From Verrucomicrobiota bacterium (GTDB lineage Bacteria; Verrucomicrobiota; Verrucomicrobiia; Chthoniobacterales; UBA10450), in contig QHNB01000216.1 of the NCBI GenBank assembly GCA_003217965.1, forward strand, positions 1-6,370: a stretch of DNA of 6,370 nucleotides. Reading direction: 5' to 3'. Position numbers and translations under genes: made by a program. This document shows positions 1 to 5,376 of this stretch, piece after piece. Within the stretch, counting starts at the first letter, position 1; each line of letters starts with the position of its first letter. The notes beneath the pieces were generated by a model. It had not been told where the DNA came from and did not search any database. It saw nothing but the letters and a program-made list of their open reading frames with translations.

Positions 1-1
1 C

Positions 2-292
2 GGCATTTACCGGTTGCTTGGTCGAGACGCGCCTTATTGGGTGATCGAGGCAGAGCAAACGAAAGATGGGAAGAAGGAGCGAAACGACAGGCTCATCGCC
101 GTGGCGGAGGGGTCGCTTACGCACGGCGAAGTAGAATCGATCAATGATCTTGATGAGACATTAGTGAAAGAAATCGAGCATTTTTTTGTCTTCTACAATC
201 GGGAGCGGGGTAAGGAATTCAGGCCCCTTGGCCGATTTGGGCCGAAACGCGCCACGCGGCTCGTGCGTAAGCATGCGCGAAAGAAAAAATAG
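2..292 (+). CDS. ppa: Soluble inorganic pyrophosphatase, C-terminal part (5' truncated by window edge)
   Basis: The product hydrolyses pyrophosphate to two phosphates in the cytoplasm, pulling biosynthetic reactions forward. About 96 residues are visible and the frame is open to the left edge, so the real start lies outside; the TTG at 14 is only an internal codon. Seen in the sequence: a VIEAEQ strand, then RNDRLIAV, then an acidic INDLDETL loop leading into the amphipathic helix KEIEHFFVFYN, then GKEF and a basic tail ending in KKK. This order matches the last beta strand and C-terminal helix of family I pyrophosphatases, in the RNDRLIAV subfamily common in Acidobacteria and Verrucomicrobia (recognised from memory). 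The N-terminal metal-binding aspartates are not in view. The gene ends at TAG 290-292 and no terminator hairpin with a T tract follows. The family call is fairly firm; the gene symbol is by family. Confidence 0.82.
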   Translation, partial: GIYRLLGRDAPYWVIEAEQTKDGKKERNDRLIAVAEGSLTHGEVESINDLDETLVKEIEHFFVFYNRERGKEFRPLGRFGPKRATRLVRKHARKKK

Positions 293-563
293 AAGACGAG
301 GAATAATCAGAAATCCGCACAAGGCAAATTGCGGGATGGTGGAGGTAATTTCGACCGCGCGTGCATTTGCATGCAATTGGGAGCAGAACTTTTTTGACAC
401 CGAGCGTTCGGAGGTGGACGGAATGGAGGCGATGCTTGCGACGAGAGATTACGCCACCCGGCGATGGATCAGATCAACAGCACATAGGACGAGATGTTGA
501 AGAGCGATGTGAAGTATCGATTTGTGATTGATATAGGCACGCTAAAGTAATGGAGATCGAAGC
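293..563. other. Spacer between pyrophosphatase and AP2-like gene
   Basis: No gene with convincing homology lies here. Visible items are a 10-base palindrome TTGCATGCAA (367-376), a TTGACA hexamer (394-399) without a good -10 at 17 bases, and a Shine-Dalgarno-like GGAGGT (410-415) placed 7 bases before an ATG (423) that opens a 25-codon frame. The downstream part (490-550) is AT-richer and probably carries the promoter of the next gene, but I cannot place a clear -35/-10 pair. Confidence 0.5.
423..500 (+). CDS. Possible 25-aa small ORF with strong ribosome binding site
   Basis: A 25-codon frame runs from ATG 423 to TGA 498-500. Support comes from the translation signal only: GGAGGT at 410-415 with a 7-base spacer to the ATG, and a TTGACA hexamer at 394-399 further upstream. 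The peptide starts MEAMLATRDYATRRW and ends in a basic, Cys-terminated tail. It has no membrane segment or recognisable motif. It ends 63 bases before the AP2-like gene, so it could be a leader peptide or chance. I do not recognise it, and a purine-rich stretch can mimic a ribosome binding site. Confidence 0.2.
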   Translation: MEAMLATRDYATRRWIRSTAHRTRC

Positions 564-1019
564 GTGGGTGGATTTCGGAAGAGGAGGCAAGTGAAGCGAG
601 TGAGATCAAGATTATCAAAGGTGAATCGACGGCGCCCATATCAAGAATTCAAGAACATCCGAGTGTTACCGAGTGGCTACCAAGTGGCGGTCACGCGGAA
701 TAAGACGGAGTTCAGCAAACATTTTGCCGGACATTCCAAGAACAGTTTACGGGCGGCGATGCGGTATCGCGATCATCTGCTACGGGAGCTGCCAAATAAG
801 CGAAAGAAGGATATTCCACGCCGCTTGCTCACGGCGTTGCGGCTGACCAAGCCCGTGGTCGGTGTATTCCGTTATCCAGAAAGACATTTTTACCAGGTTT
901 CCTATCGCGATCGAGCGGGGAATCTGCGTAGCCGTACCTTCAGTTGGTTTCGCCCTGGTGAAGAAATCGATGCTTATGCCGCGGCAGTGGCATTCCGGAA
1001 AAAGACAGCACGAGGCTAA
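564..1019 (+). CDS. Small basic protein with two AP2/integrase-N-like repeats
   Basis: This is a 151-residue, strongly basic protein of unknown function, probably a DNA-binding protein in the cytoplasm. Residues 1-25 are a highly basic tail (RKRRQVKRVRSR). Residues 30-74 and about 98-147 look like two copies of one fold: three short beta strands followed by an alpha helix. Copy 1 has IRVLPSGYQVAVTRN then the helix SLRAAMRYRDHLL; copy 2 has VVGVFRYPERHFYQVSYRD then the helix AYAAAVAFRKK. This is the layout of AP2/ERF-like domains found in homing endonucleases, phage proteins and integrase N-termini. A basic linker (NKRKKDIPRR) joins the copies. No nuclease or recombinase catalytic motif is visible. 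An in-frame stop at 543-545 bounds the start. GTG 564 is preceded by GGAG (552-555) at 8 bases. A stronger AGGAGG (582-587) precedes GTG 591 (3 bases) and GTG 600 (12 bases), so the protein may be 9-12 residues shorter. The fold is inferred; the ORF itself is likely real. Confidence 0.65.
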   Translation: MGGFRKRRQVKRVRSRLSKVNRRRPYQEFKNIRVLPSGYQVAVTRNKTEFSKHFAGHSKNSLRAAMRYRDHLLRELPNKRKKDIPRRLLTALRLTKPVVGVFRYPERHFYQVSYRDRAGNLRSRTFSWFRPGEEIDAYAAAVAFRKKTARG

Positions 1020-1180
1020 GGGCGAAACGCCGAGTGCGGAACGAGGGAAACGGAAACGCGGAGCGTTCCTGATTATCTTCCTGGATTCCTGATTCAATCG
1101 GATTGGGGCTTCGGGATTGCGGCCGACACGGCTTCCGCCACAGGGAGAATTGCGAATCGGAATGCGGACTGCGGAATGTC

Positions 1181-1200
1181 GAAATCTGAAATCTGAAATC
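1181..1200. repeat. Short tandem repeat, about 2.9 copies of GAAATCT
   Basis: GAAATCT is repeated head to tail almost three times within the 258-base spacer before the prolyl oligopeptidase gene. It follows a purine-rich stretch with recurring GCGGA/GCGAA words (about 1150-1178). Runs of this kind between genes are frequent in some Verrucomicrobia by my recollection. The rest of the 1020-1277 spacer shows an imperfect direct repeat (about 1083-1105 and 1209-1232, GGATTCCTGATTC-like) but no clear promoter. Confidence 0.6.
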
Positions 1201-1277
1201 GAGATCCAGGTTTCTTGATTCGATTTGATCGGTGTCTCGACTTTGGAATGGGCGACGTTACCGTGGCGGCTTCGCTT

Positions 1278-1331
1278 ATGAAACGCATCCCGCTTCTTGT
1301 TTTTTTTGTCGCCCTCGGCCTCGCGTTTGGA
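1278..1331 (+). other. Predicted Sec signal peptide of the prolyl oligopeptidase
   Basis: Residues 1-18 counted from ATG 1278 show a basic n-region (MKR), a hydrophobic core (IPLLVFFVALGLAF) and a small residue at the likely cleavage point (Ala at -3, Gly at -1), followed by charged KNER. There is no lipobox cysteine, so a soluble periplasmic enzyme is more likely than a lipoprotein. The call is by eye. Confidence 0.7.
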
Positions 1332-3407
1332 AAAAACGAACGTGCTTTTCGGTATCCGGATGCGCGCAAAGGCGACCAAGTGGATGATTATCACGGGACC
1401 AAAGTCGCCGACCCCTATCGCTGGCTCGAGGATCCGGATTCGCCGGAGTCGCGCGCCTGGATTGAGGCGGAAAACAAAATCACGTTTGATTTTCTGGGCA
1501 CGATTCCCCAGCGCGATGCGATTAAGAAGCGGATCACGGAATTGTGGGACTACGAAAAATTTGGTGTCCCATTTAAGCAAAAGGAGCGCTATTTCATTTC
1601 CCGCAACTCCGGATTGCAAAACCAGAGCGTCCTTTATGTCGCGAGCGATCTGAAAGAAAAACCACGCGAATTGCTGGACCCCAACAAATTGGCAAAGGAT
1701 GGCACGATTGCTCTCGGTGGCCTGGCTATTTCTGACGACGCCAAGTTGATGGCTTATGGATTGGCGGCGTCGGGTTCGGATTGGCAGACGTGGAAAGTAC
1801 GCGACGTCCACACGGGCGAGGATCGCGGTGACGAACTAAAATGGGTGAAGTTTTCCAGCGCGTCCTGGGCAAAGGACGGCTCTGGGTTTTTCTACAGCCG
1901 CTACGATCAGCCCAATGAAAAGGACCAGCTCCGATCTCAGGTTTACAATCAGAAATTGTTCTTTCACAAACTCGGTACCCCGCAATCGGCGGACACGCTC
2001 ACTTATGAGCGACCAGACCAGAAGGAATGGCTCTTCAATGGCGAAGTAACTGATGATGGCCATTATCTTATTATCACCGTCAGCAAAGGGACTGATCCGC
2101 ACAATCGCATCTTTTACAAAGATCTTGCTGCACCGGATGCGAGGGTGATCGAGTTGTTGCCCAATGGCGATGCCGCCTGGCATTTCATCGATAATGACGG
2201 GGCCGTTTTCTTTTTTCTGACCGACCTGGAAACCCCGCTTGGGCGAATCGTCGCCATCGATACTTCGAAGCCGTTGCCGGCAAATCCGCGCGAGATCGTT
2301 CCGCAATCGGCCGATAAGCTCGAAAGCGTGACTCTGGTTGGCGATCGCTTCGTCGCCAATTATCTGCATGATGCCCACAGTCTGGTGAAGCTATTTAACG
2401 TGGATGGAAGGGCCGAGGGCGAGATCGCACTGCCTGGTATCGGATCCGCCGATGGGTTTTCTGGAAAACGTCACGATCGCGAGACCTTCTATTCATTTAC
2501 AAGCTACACCACGCCAACCACTATTTTTCGTTATGATTTCGATAAGGGCGCAAGCGAAGCGCTCTACAAGCCGCAACTGAAATTCGATCCCGACGAGTAT
2601 ACGACCGAGCAAGTGTTCTATCACAGTGCCGATGGGACGCAGGTGCCGATGTTCATCTCATCTAAGAAGGGATTGCAGCGGAATGGACAAAATGCCACTT
2701 ATCTCTACGGCTACGGCGGATTCGATATTTCGCTCACGCCGTCATTTAATCCCGCACTTCTCGACTGGATGGAAATGGGCGGCATTTACGCCGTCGCCAA
2801 TTTACGCGGGGGAGGCGAATACGGCGAGAAGTGGCATGAAGCGGGTGAGAAACACGTCAAACAGAATGTCTTCGATGATTTCATCGCCGCCGCCGAATAC
2901 CTGATTGCGCAAAAGTACACAAGTAAGCCAAAGCTCAGCATTGGTGGTGGCAGCAATGGCGGATTGCTGGTCGGCGTGTGCATGACTCAGCGGCCCGATC
3001 TCTACGGGGCGACGCTGCCGTCCGTCGGGGTAATGGATATGTTGCGGTTCCAGAAGTTCACGATTGGTTGGGCTTGGGCGAGTGATTACGGCAGCTCGGA
3101 TGATCCGCATGATTTTCCATTTATCTATGCCTATTCGCCGCTTCATCACTTGAAGTCCGGCTGCTGCTATCCGCCGACACTGATCACGACGGCAGATCAC
3201 GATGATCGGGTCGTGCCCGCACACAGCTTTAAGTTCGCAGCGGCGTTACAAGCGGCACAGGGCTGTGACAAGCCGGTCTTGATCCGCATTGAAACGAAAG
3301 CGGGACATGGTGCCGGTAAACCGACCACGAAGATGATTGACGAAATTAGTGATCGCTGGGCGTTCCTAGTGAAAACGCTCGGGATGCAAAGCGCCAAGGG
3401 AAAATAA
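1278..3407 (+). CDS. Exported prolyl oligopeptidase (serine peptidase family S9A)
   Basis: This peptidase cleaves oligopeptides after proline. I chose ATG 1278 because it gives 709 residues, almost exactly the length of pig prolyl oligopeptidase (710), and opens directly with a signal peptide: MKR, then a hydrophobic stretch to about residue 17 and a possible cleavage after AFG (18). Export to the periplasm is therefore likely. A TTG at 1215 would add 21 residues ahead of the signal. Residues about 25-430 form the seven-bladed propeller domain (starting YHGTKVADPYRWLED). Residues about 475-709 form the alpha/beta hydrolase. Visible active-site residues are nucleophile Ser559 in GGSNGG, Asp642 in DHDDRVVP, His677 in AGHGAGKP, oxyanion Tyr479 in YGYGGF, and the S1-pocket residues Trp600 and Arg644. 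All align with pig Ser554, Asp641, His680, Tyr473, Trp595 and Arg643. The ribosome binding site is weak (GGCGG, 1265-1269). The gene looks intact and monocistronic. Confidence 0.95.
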   Translation: MKRIPLLVFFVALGLAFGKNERAFRYPDARKGDQVDDYHGTKVADPYRWLEDPDSPESRAWIEAENKITFDFLGTIPQRDAIKKRITELWDYEKFGVPFKQKERYFISRNSGLQNQSVLYVASDLKEKPRELLDPNKLAKDGTIALGGLAISDDAKLMAYGLAASGSDWQTWKVRDVHTGEDRGDELKWVKFSSASWAKDGSGFFYSRYDQPNEKDQLRSQVYNQKLFFHKLGTPQSADTLTYERPDQKEWLFNGEVTDDGHYLIITVSKGTDPHNRIFYKDLAAPDARVIELLPNGDAAWHFIDNDGAVFFFLTDLETPLGRIVAIDTSKPLPANPREIVPQSADKLESVTLVGDRFVANYLHDAHSLVKLFNVDGRAEGEIALPGIGSADGFSGKRHDRETFYSFTSYTTPTTIFRYDFDKGASEALYKPQLKFDPDEYTTEQVFYHSADGTQVPMFISSKKGLQRNGQNATYLYGYGGFDISLTPSFNPALLDWMEMGGIYAVANLRGGGEYGEKWHEAGEKHVKQNVFDDFIAAAEYLIAQKYTSKPKLSIGGGSNGGLLVGVCMTQRPDLYGATLPSVGVMDMLRFQKFTIGWAWASDYGSSDDPHDFPFIYAYSPLHHLKSGCCYPPTLITTADHDDRVVPAHSFKFAAALQAAQGCDKPVLIRIETKAGHGAGKPTTKMIDEISDRWAFLVKTLGMQSAKGK

Positions 3408-3462
3408 TTTTGGGGATAATCGACGCTTCGCGCAAAGGCAGCTCCACCAACTTGAAATTGCA

Positions 3463-3500
3463 ACCCTCACCCTAGCCCTCTCCCTTTCAAAGGGTGGGTG
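3463..3500 (+). repeat. CCCTCACCCT-type palindromic repeat, copy A
   Basis: This is the first of three related repeats. It starts ACCCTCACCCTAGCCCTCTC and contains a compact hairpin, CCCTT-tca-AAGGG (3482-3494), then GGGTGGGTG. It lies 55 bases after the prolyl oligopeptidase stop codon. Its left half matches copies B and C but its hairpin differs, so it is the most diverged copy. It could also act as a transcript-end hairpin for the peptidase gene, although no T tract follows. Confidence 0.75.
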
Positions 3501-3616
3501 ACACGCGGCGTTACACTTATGAGCGTTTGAAGGGAAGACGTAAAGCCGGACGGTGTTGGCAATTCTGACGCGGATTGGCGAGCAGCCCGGTCAGGTCGTA
3601 ATTTCGAGATTACGGT

Positions 3617-3661
3617 CTTTCACCTCGCCCCGCATTGCGGGGACAGGGTAGGGTGAGGGGT
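3617..3661 (-). repeat. CCCTCACCCT-type palindromic repeat, copy B (inverted)
   Basis: Read on the - strand this copy matches copy C (4056-4100) at about 37 of 45 positions with no gap. It includes CCCTCACCCTACCCT, a hairpin and a trailing GAGGT-AAAG. The hairpin is CCCCGC-att-GCGGGG at 3628-3642. Several differences from copy C fall in the hairpin loop and its flank, as expected when structure rather than sequence is kept. It ends 9 bases from the stop codon of the DUF559 gene. Confidence 0.85.
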
Positions 3662-3670
3662 AGGTTACGC

Positions 3671-4037
3671 TTAAGTTTTCACGCGAGCAGCCGACGGCTT
3701 TGATTCGCGCCGTTCCAGCGCAAACCAAATTGCTTGTAACACGCCATCGAATTCCTGGTAAACTGCCTGATTGTAGAATCTCAGTACGCGGATTCCCGAT
3801 TCAGCGAGGAATGCTTCGTGCGCGGAATCGTGTTTTTGTCCGCCAGGAAAGCTGTGGCCGCTTCCATCGAGTTCTAACGCTAGGCGCGCCGTCGGGCAGT
3901 AAAAAATCCAGCACGTAGGGTCCGATCGGGTGCTGGCGCCGGAACTTGTAACCCGCAAATGTCCGATTTCTCGGGCGACGCCATAACTTTTGTTCAGCTA
4001 GCGTTGTATTCATTCTTAAGTAGCGAGCGCGACTCAT
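3671..4037 (-). pseudogene. DUF559 (Vsr/PD-(D/E)XK-like) protein, broken by a +1 frameshift
   Basis: The two halves of one DUF559 protein lie in different frames. The N-terminal half starts at ATG 4037 (MSRARYLRMNTTLAEQKLW, then YKFRRQHPIGPYVLDF). The C-terminal half continues in the next frame (ARLALELDGSGH, FLAESGIRVLRFYNQ, LQAIWFAL) and ends at TAA 3671. Removing one base from the run of six A (+ strand 3901-3906) joins them as YVLDFYCPTARLALELDG, exactly the family pattern, giving about 121 residues, the usual length. All expected conserved positions are present across the join: the Glu of AEQKLW, the Asp of LDF, and ELDG. DUF559 proteins are small relatives of the very-short-patch repair endonuclease; their role is unknown. 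Inverted repeat copies flank the gene tightly. The shift could be a true mutation, a homopolymer sequencing error, or less likely slippage. No clear ribosome binding site precedes ATG 4037. Confidence 0.85.
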
Positions 4038-4055
4038 TGTGTGACTTTGATGGGC

Positions 4056-4100
4056 GACCCTCACCCTACCCTCTCCCCGTTGTGCGGGGTGAGGTCAAAG
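4056..4100 (+). repeat. CCCTCACCCT-type palindromic repeat, copy C
   Basis: This copy has the same orientation as copy A and is inverted relative to copy B. It reads CCCTCACCCTACCCTCTCC, then a hairpin CCCCG-ttgtg-CGGGG (4075-4089), then GAGGT and AAAG. It sits just upstream of the DUF559 start and about 160 bases before the YihY gene. A 160-base unassigned stretch follows it (4101-4259). Confidence 0.85.
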
Positions 4101-4259
4101 AATCCGCAGATCGTCGCAACGCATCTTCTCACCGCGCAGCTCGACTGTGCGCGTCAGACATGCCAATGCCTTGCCGCTTTGCGCGCCTTCCGGGGTCAGG
4201 AAGGAGAGATGCACGCAACCATCCCATCGTGATGTGCCGTGCGATTTTCGAATGGGGCC

Positions 4260-5105
4260 ATGACGGCGAATGGAAGAGCGAAGTTCAGTTGGGGAGCGAT
4301 TTTTCCGCTGTTAAAGCAGACCTTCAACGAATGGCTTGAAGATAAAGCGCCGCAACTTGGCGCGGCGCTCGCCTATTACACCGTCTTTTCCTTGGCGCCG
4401 CTAATTTTGTTGTTGCTCACGATCGTTGGGGTTCTGTTTCGCAGCGATCCATCAGGAGCGTGGACTCGGATCACCGAACAAATGGGATATTTTCTCGATA
4501 AAAGTGCGCTCGACGTTGTCCAGCAAATTGCCCAAAAAGCCGCACAGTCAAACAAGAACGCCGTCGCGACCATCATTGGAATCGCGTTGGCATTGTTCGG
4601 GGCAAGCGGAGTCTTCGGCCAACTGCAGGATGCCCTCAACACCATTTGGGGGGTCAAAGCCAAGCCAGGTCTCGGTATCCGTGGATTTCTTCGTTCTCGA
4701 TTTTTGTCTTTCGCGATGGTGGGAGGAATCTGTTTCTTACTACTAGTATCGCTGGCGATCGAAGGATTGCTCAAAGGATTTAGTCATTATGTGCTCAAAT
4801 TTCTACCCGACGTCAAATTGCGGTGGGGCGATGTCTGGGTCGGGTCAATTCTGACCGCAATCCTATTCGTCATTGGTAAATGGGCTCTCGGTTTTTATCT
4901 GGGAAGCGGAGCGGCCAGTTCGGCCTATGGAGCAGCAAGCTCACTTATTACCCTGCTTCTTTGGATTTATTATTCATCGCAAATTTTACTATTCGGCGCA
5001 GAGCTCACCCAGGTCTACACGCGAACCTTCGGCGGCCAAGTGGAACCCGACGAATACGCTGTTTGCATCGAGCGAACGGAAGTTGAACGACCGCGAGAAA
5101 GATGA
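4260..5105 (+). CDS. YihY/virulence factor BrkB family inner-membrane protein
   Basis: This is an integral membrane protein of the family once misnamed ribonuclease BN; its transport or envelope function is not settled. From ATG 4260 it has 281 residues, typical for the family. Seen in the sequence: the N-terminal family signature FNEWLEDKAPQLGAALAYYT (22-41) running into a membrane segment (about 36-60), then segments at about 101-120, 148-171, 191-213 and 223-248. The central motif GASGVFGQLQDALNTIWGV (114-132) and the C-terminal motif SAYGAASSLITLLLWIYYSS (221-240), then LLFGAELTQVY, are diagnostic. The tail after about 257 is hydrophilic and probably cytoplasmic. The start is uncertain: GTG 4239 in the same frame would add 7 residues, and an in-frame stop at 4230-4232 rules out anything further upstream. 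Neither start has a well-spaced ribosome binding site; a good AGGAGAG at 4202-4208 serves only a 7-codon frame ending at that stop. Confidence 0.92.
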   Translation: MTANGRAKFSWGAIFPLLKQTFNEWLEDKAPQLGAALAYYTVFSLAPLILLLLTIVGVLFRSDPSGAWTRITEQMGYFLDKSALDVVQQIAQKAAQSNKNAVATIIGIALALFGASGVFGQLQDALNTIWGVKAKPGLGIRGFLRSRFLSFAMVGGICFLLLVSLAIEGLLKGFSHYVLKFLPDVKLRWGDVWVGSILTAILFVIGKWALGFYLGSGAASSAYGAASSLITLLLWIYYSSQILLFGAELTQVYTRTFGGQVEPDEYAVCIERTEVERPRER

Positions 5106-5376
5106 GGCAATGCAGCCGCGCAAGGGGTTAGCGCGACGGTTTCAGAAACTGCCCTGAGACACAATGGGCGCCAAGTAGGGCGAGTGATCTCAACCGCCCT
5201 GCCAGTAAACGAACGGTTCAGTAAGCCGCTGTATGTTCAGAGAACATCAAGAAAGATATTTTTTTCCGCAGATGTTCCGCTGAGGACAGCGGACGCTACA
5301 GCGTTATGCTGGGCGGGCGCAATCTTGCGGCGAATGATCAGCGAGACGGACGCGCTTGTGCCGTGTTTCGTCTCAT
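5106..5376. other. Convergent spacer between YihY and RND genes, with several stem-loops
   Basis: No gene is visible. The spacer holds AGGGCG/CGCCCT (5177-5182 with 5195-5200), a perfect ATGTTC-aga-GAACAT (5233-5247), a T7 tract (5259-5265), a second GATGTTC (5271-5277) able to pair with GAACATC (5242-5248), and TCCGCTG-agga-CAGCGGA (5276-5293). Transcripts from both sides must end here, but no hairpin is followed at the right distance by a T tract on either strand, so I do not name a classical terminator. Confidence 0.55.
5276..5293. repeat. Perfect 7-bp inverted repeat (possible transcript-end hairpin)
   Basis: TCCGCTG, a 4-base loop AGGA, then CAGCGGA. This GC-rich stem lies about 83 bases beyond the stop of the RND gene and 170 bases beyond that of the YihY gene. 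The adjoining GGACGCTACAG resembles dispersed repeats I associate with some Verrucomicrobia, but that is recollection only. Confidence 0.5.

Larger units (their letters stand above)
3617..4100. mobile_element. Candidate repeat-bounded cassette carrying a DUF559 gene
   Basis: A 484-base unit is bounded by 45-base inverted repeats (copies B and C) and contains almost nothing except the DUF559 gene. The gene stop is 9 bases from one repeat and the ATG is 18 bases from the other. No transposase is present, so any movement would need a helper in trans or the DUF559 protein itself. No target-site duplication is evident to me at the edges. The call as a mobile unit is inference from the packing; the repeats themselves are seen directly. 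Confidence 0.45.

Noticed and set aside
394..425. Sigma-70 promoter based on TTGACA at 394-399
   Set aside because: No TATAAT-like hexamer lies 16-18 bases downstream (the position reads GACGGA), so I do not call a promoter.
186..500. 104-codon + strand frame overlapping the pyrophosphatase end
   Set aside because: Its first third is a shifted reading of the pyrophosphatase coding sequence. Only the last 25 codons have their own start signal, and those are listed separately at low confidence.
780..1811. Long (343-codon) open frame on the - strand
   Set aside because: It runs antisense across both the AP2-like gene and the start of the prolyl oligopeptidase. Its translation is rich in Arg/Phe/Ile with no domain, as expected from a shadow frame.
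1836..2378. 180-codon - strand frame inside the peptidase gene
   Set aside because: It is wholly antisense to the well-supported propeller domain and has no recognisable motif.
3463..4100. CRISPR array
   Set aside because: There are only three copies, in mixed orientation, with unequal spacing (about 116 and 394 bases) and a gene between two of them; this fits dispersed palindromic repeats.
3959..4339. 126-codon + strand frame across copy C and the YihY start
   Set aside because: It reads antisense through DUF559, then the repeat, then out of frame into YihY; the composition is not protein-like.
5233..5247. LexA-type operator
   Set aside because: The half-sites are in the order GTTC-GAAC, not GAAC-GTTC, and the site lies at the 3' ends of two convergent genes rather than at a promoter.
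5233..5265. Rho-independent terminator for the YihY gene
   Set aside because: The ATGTTC/GAACAT stem is only 6 bp and AT-rich, and the T7 tract begins 11 bases after it, too far for a standard terminator.
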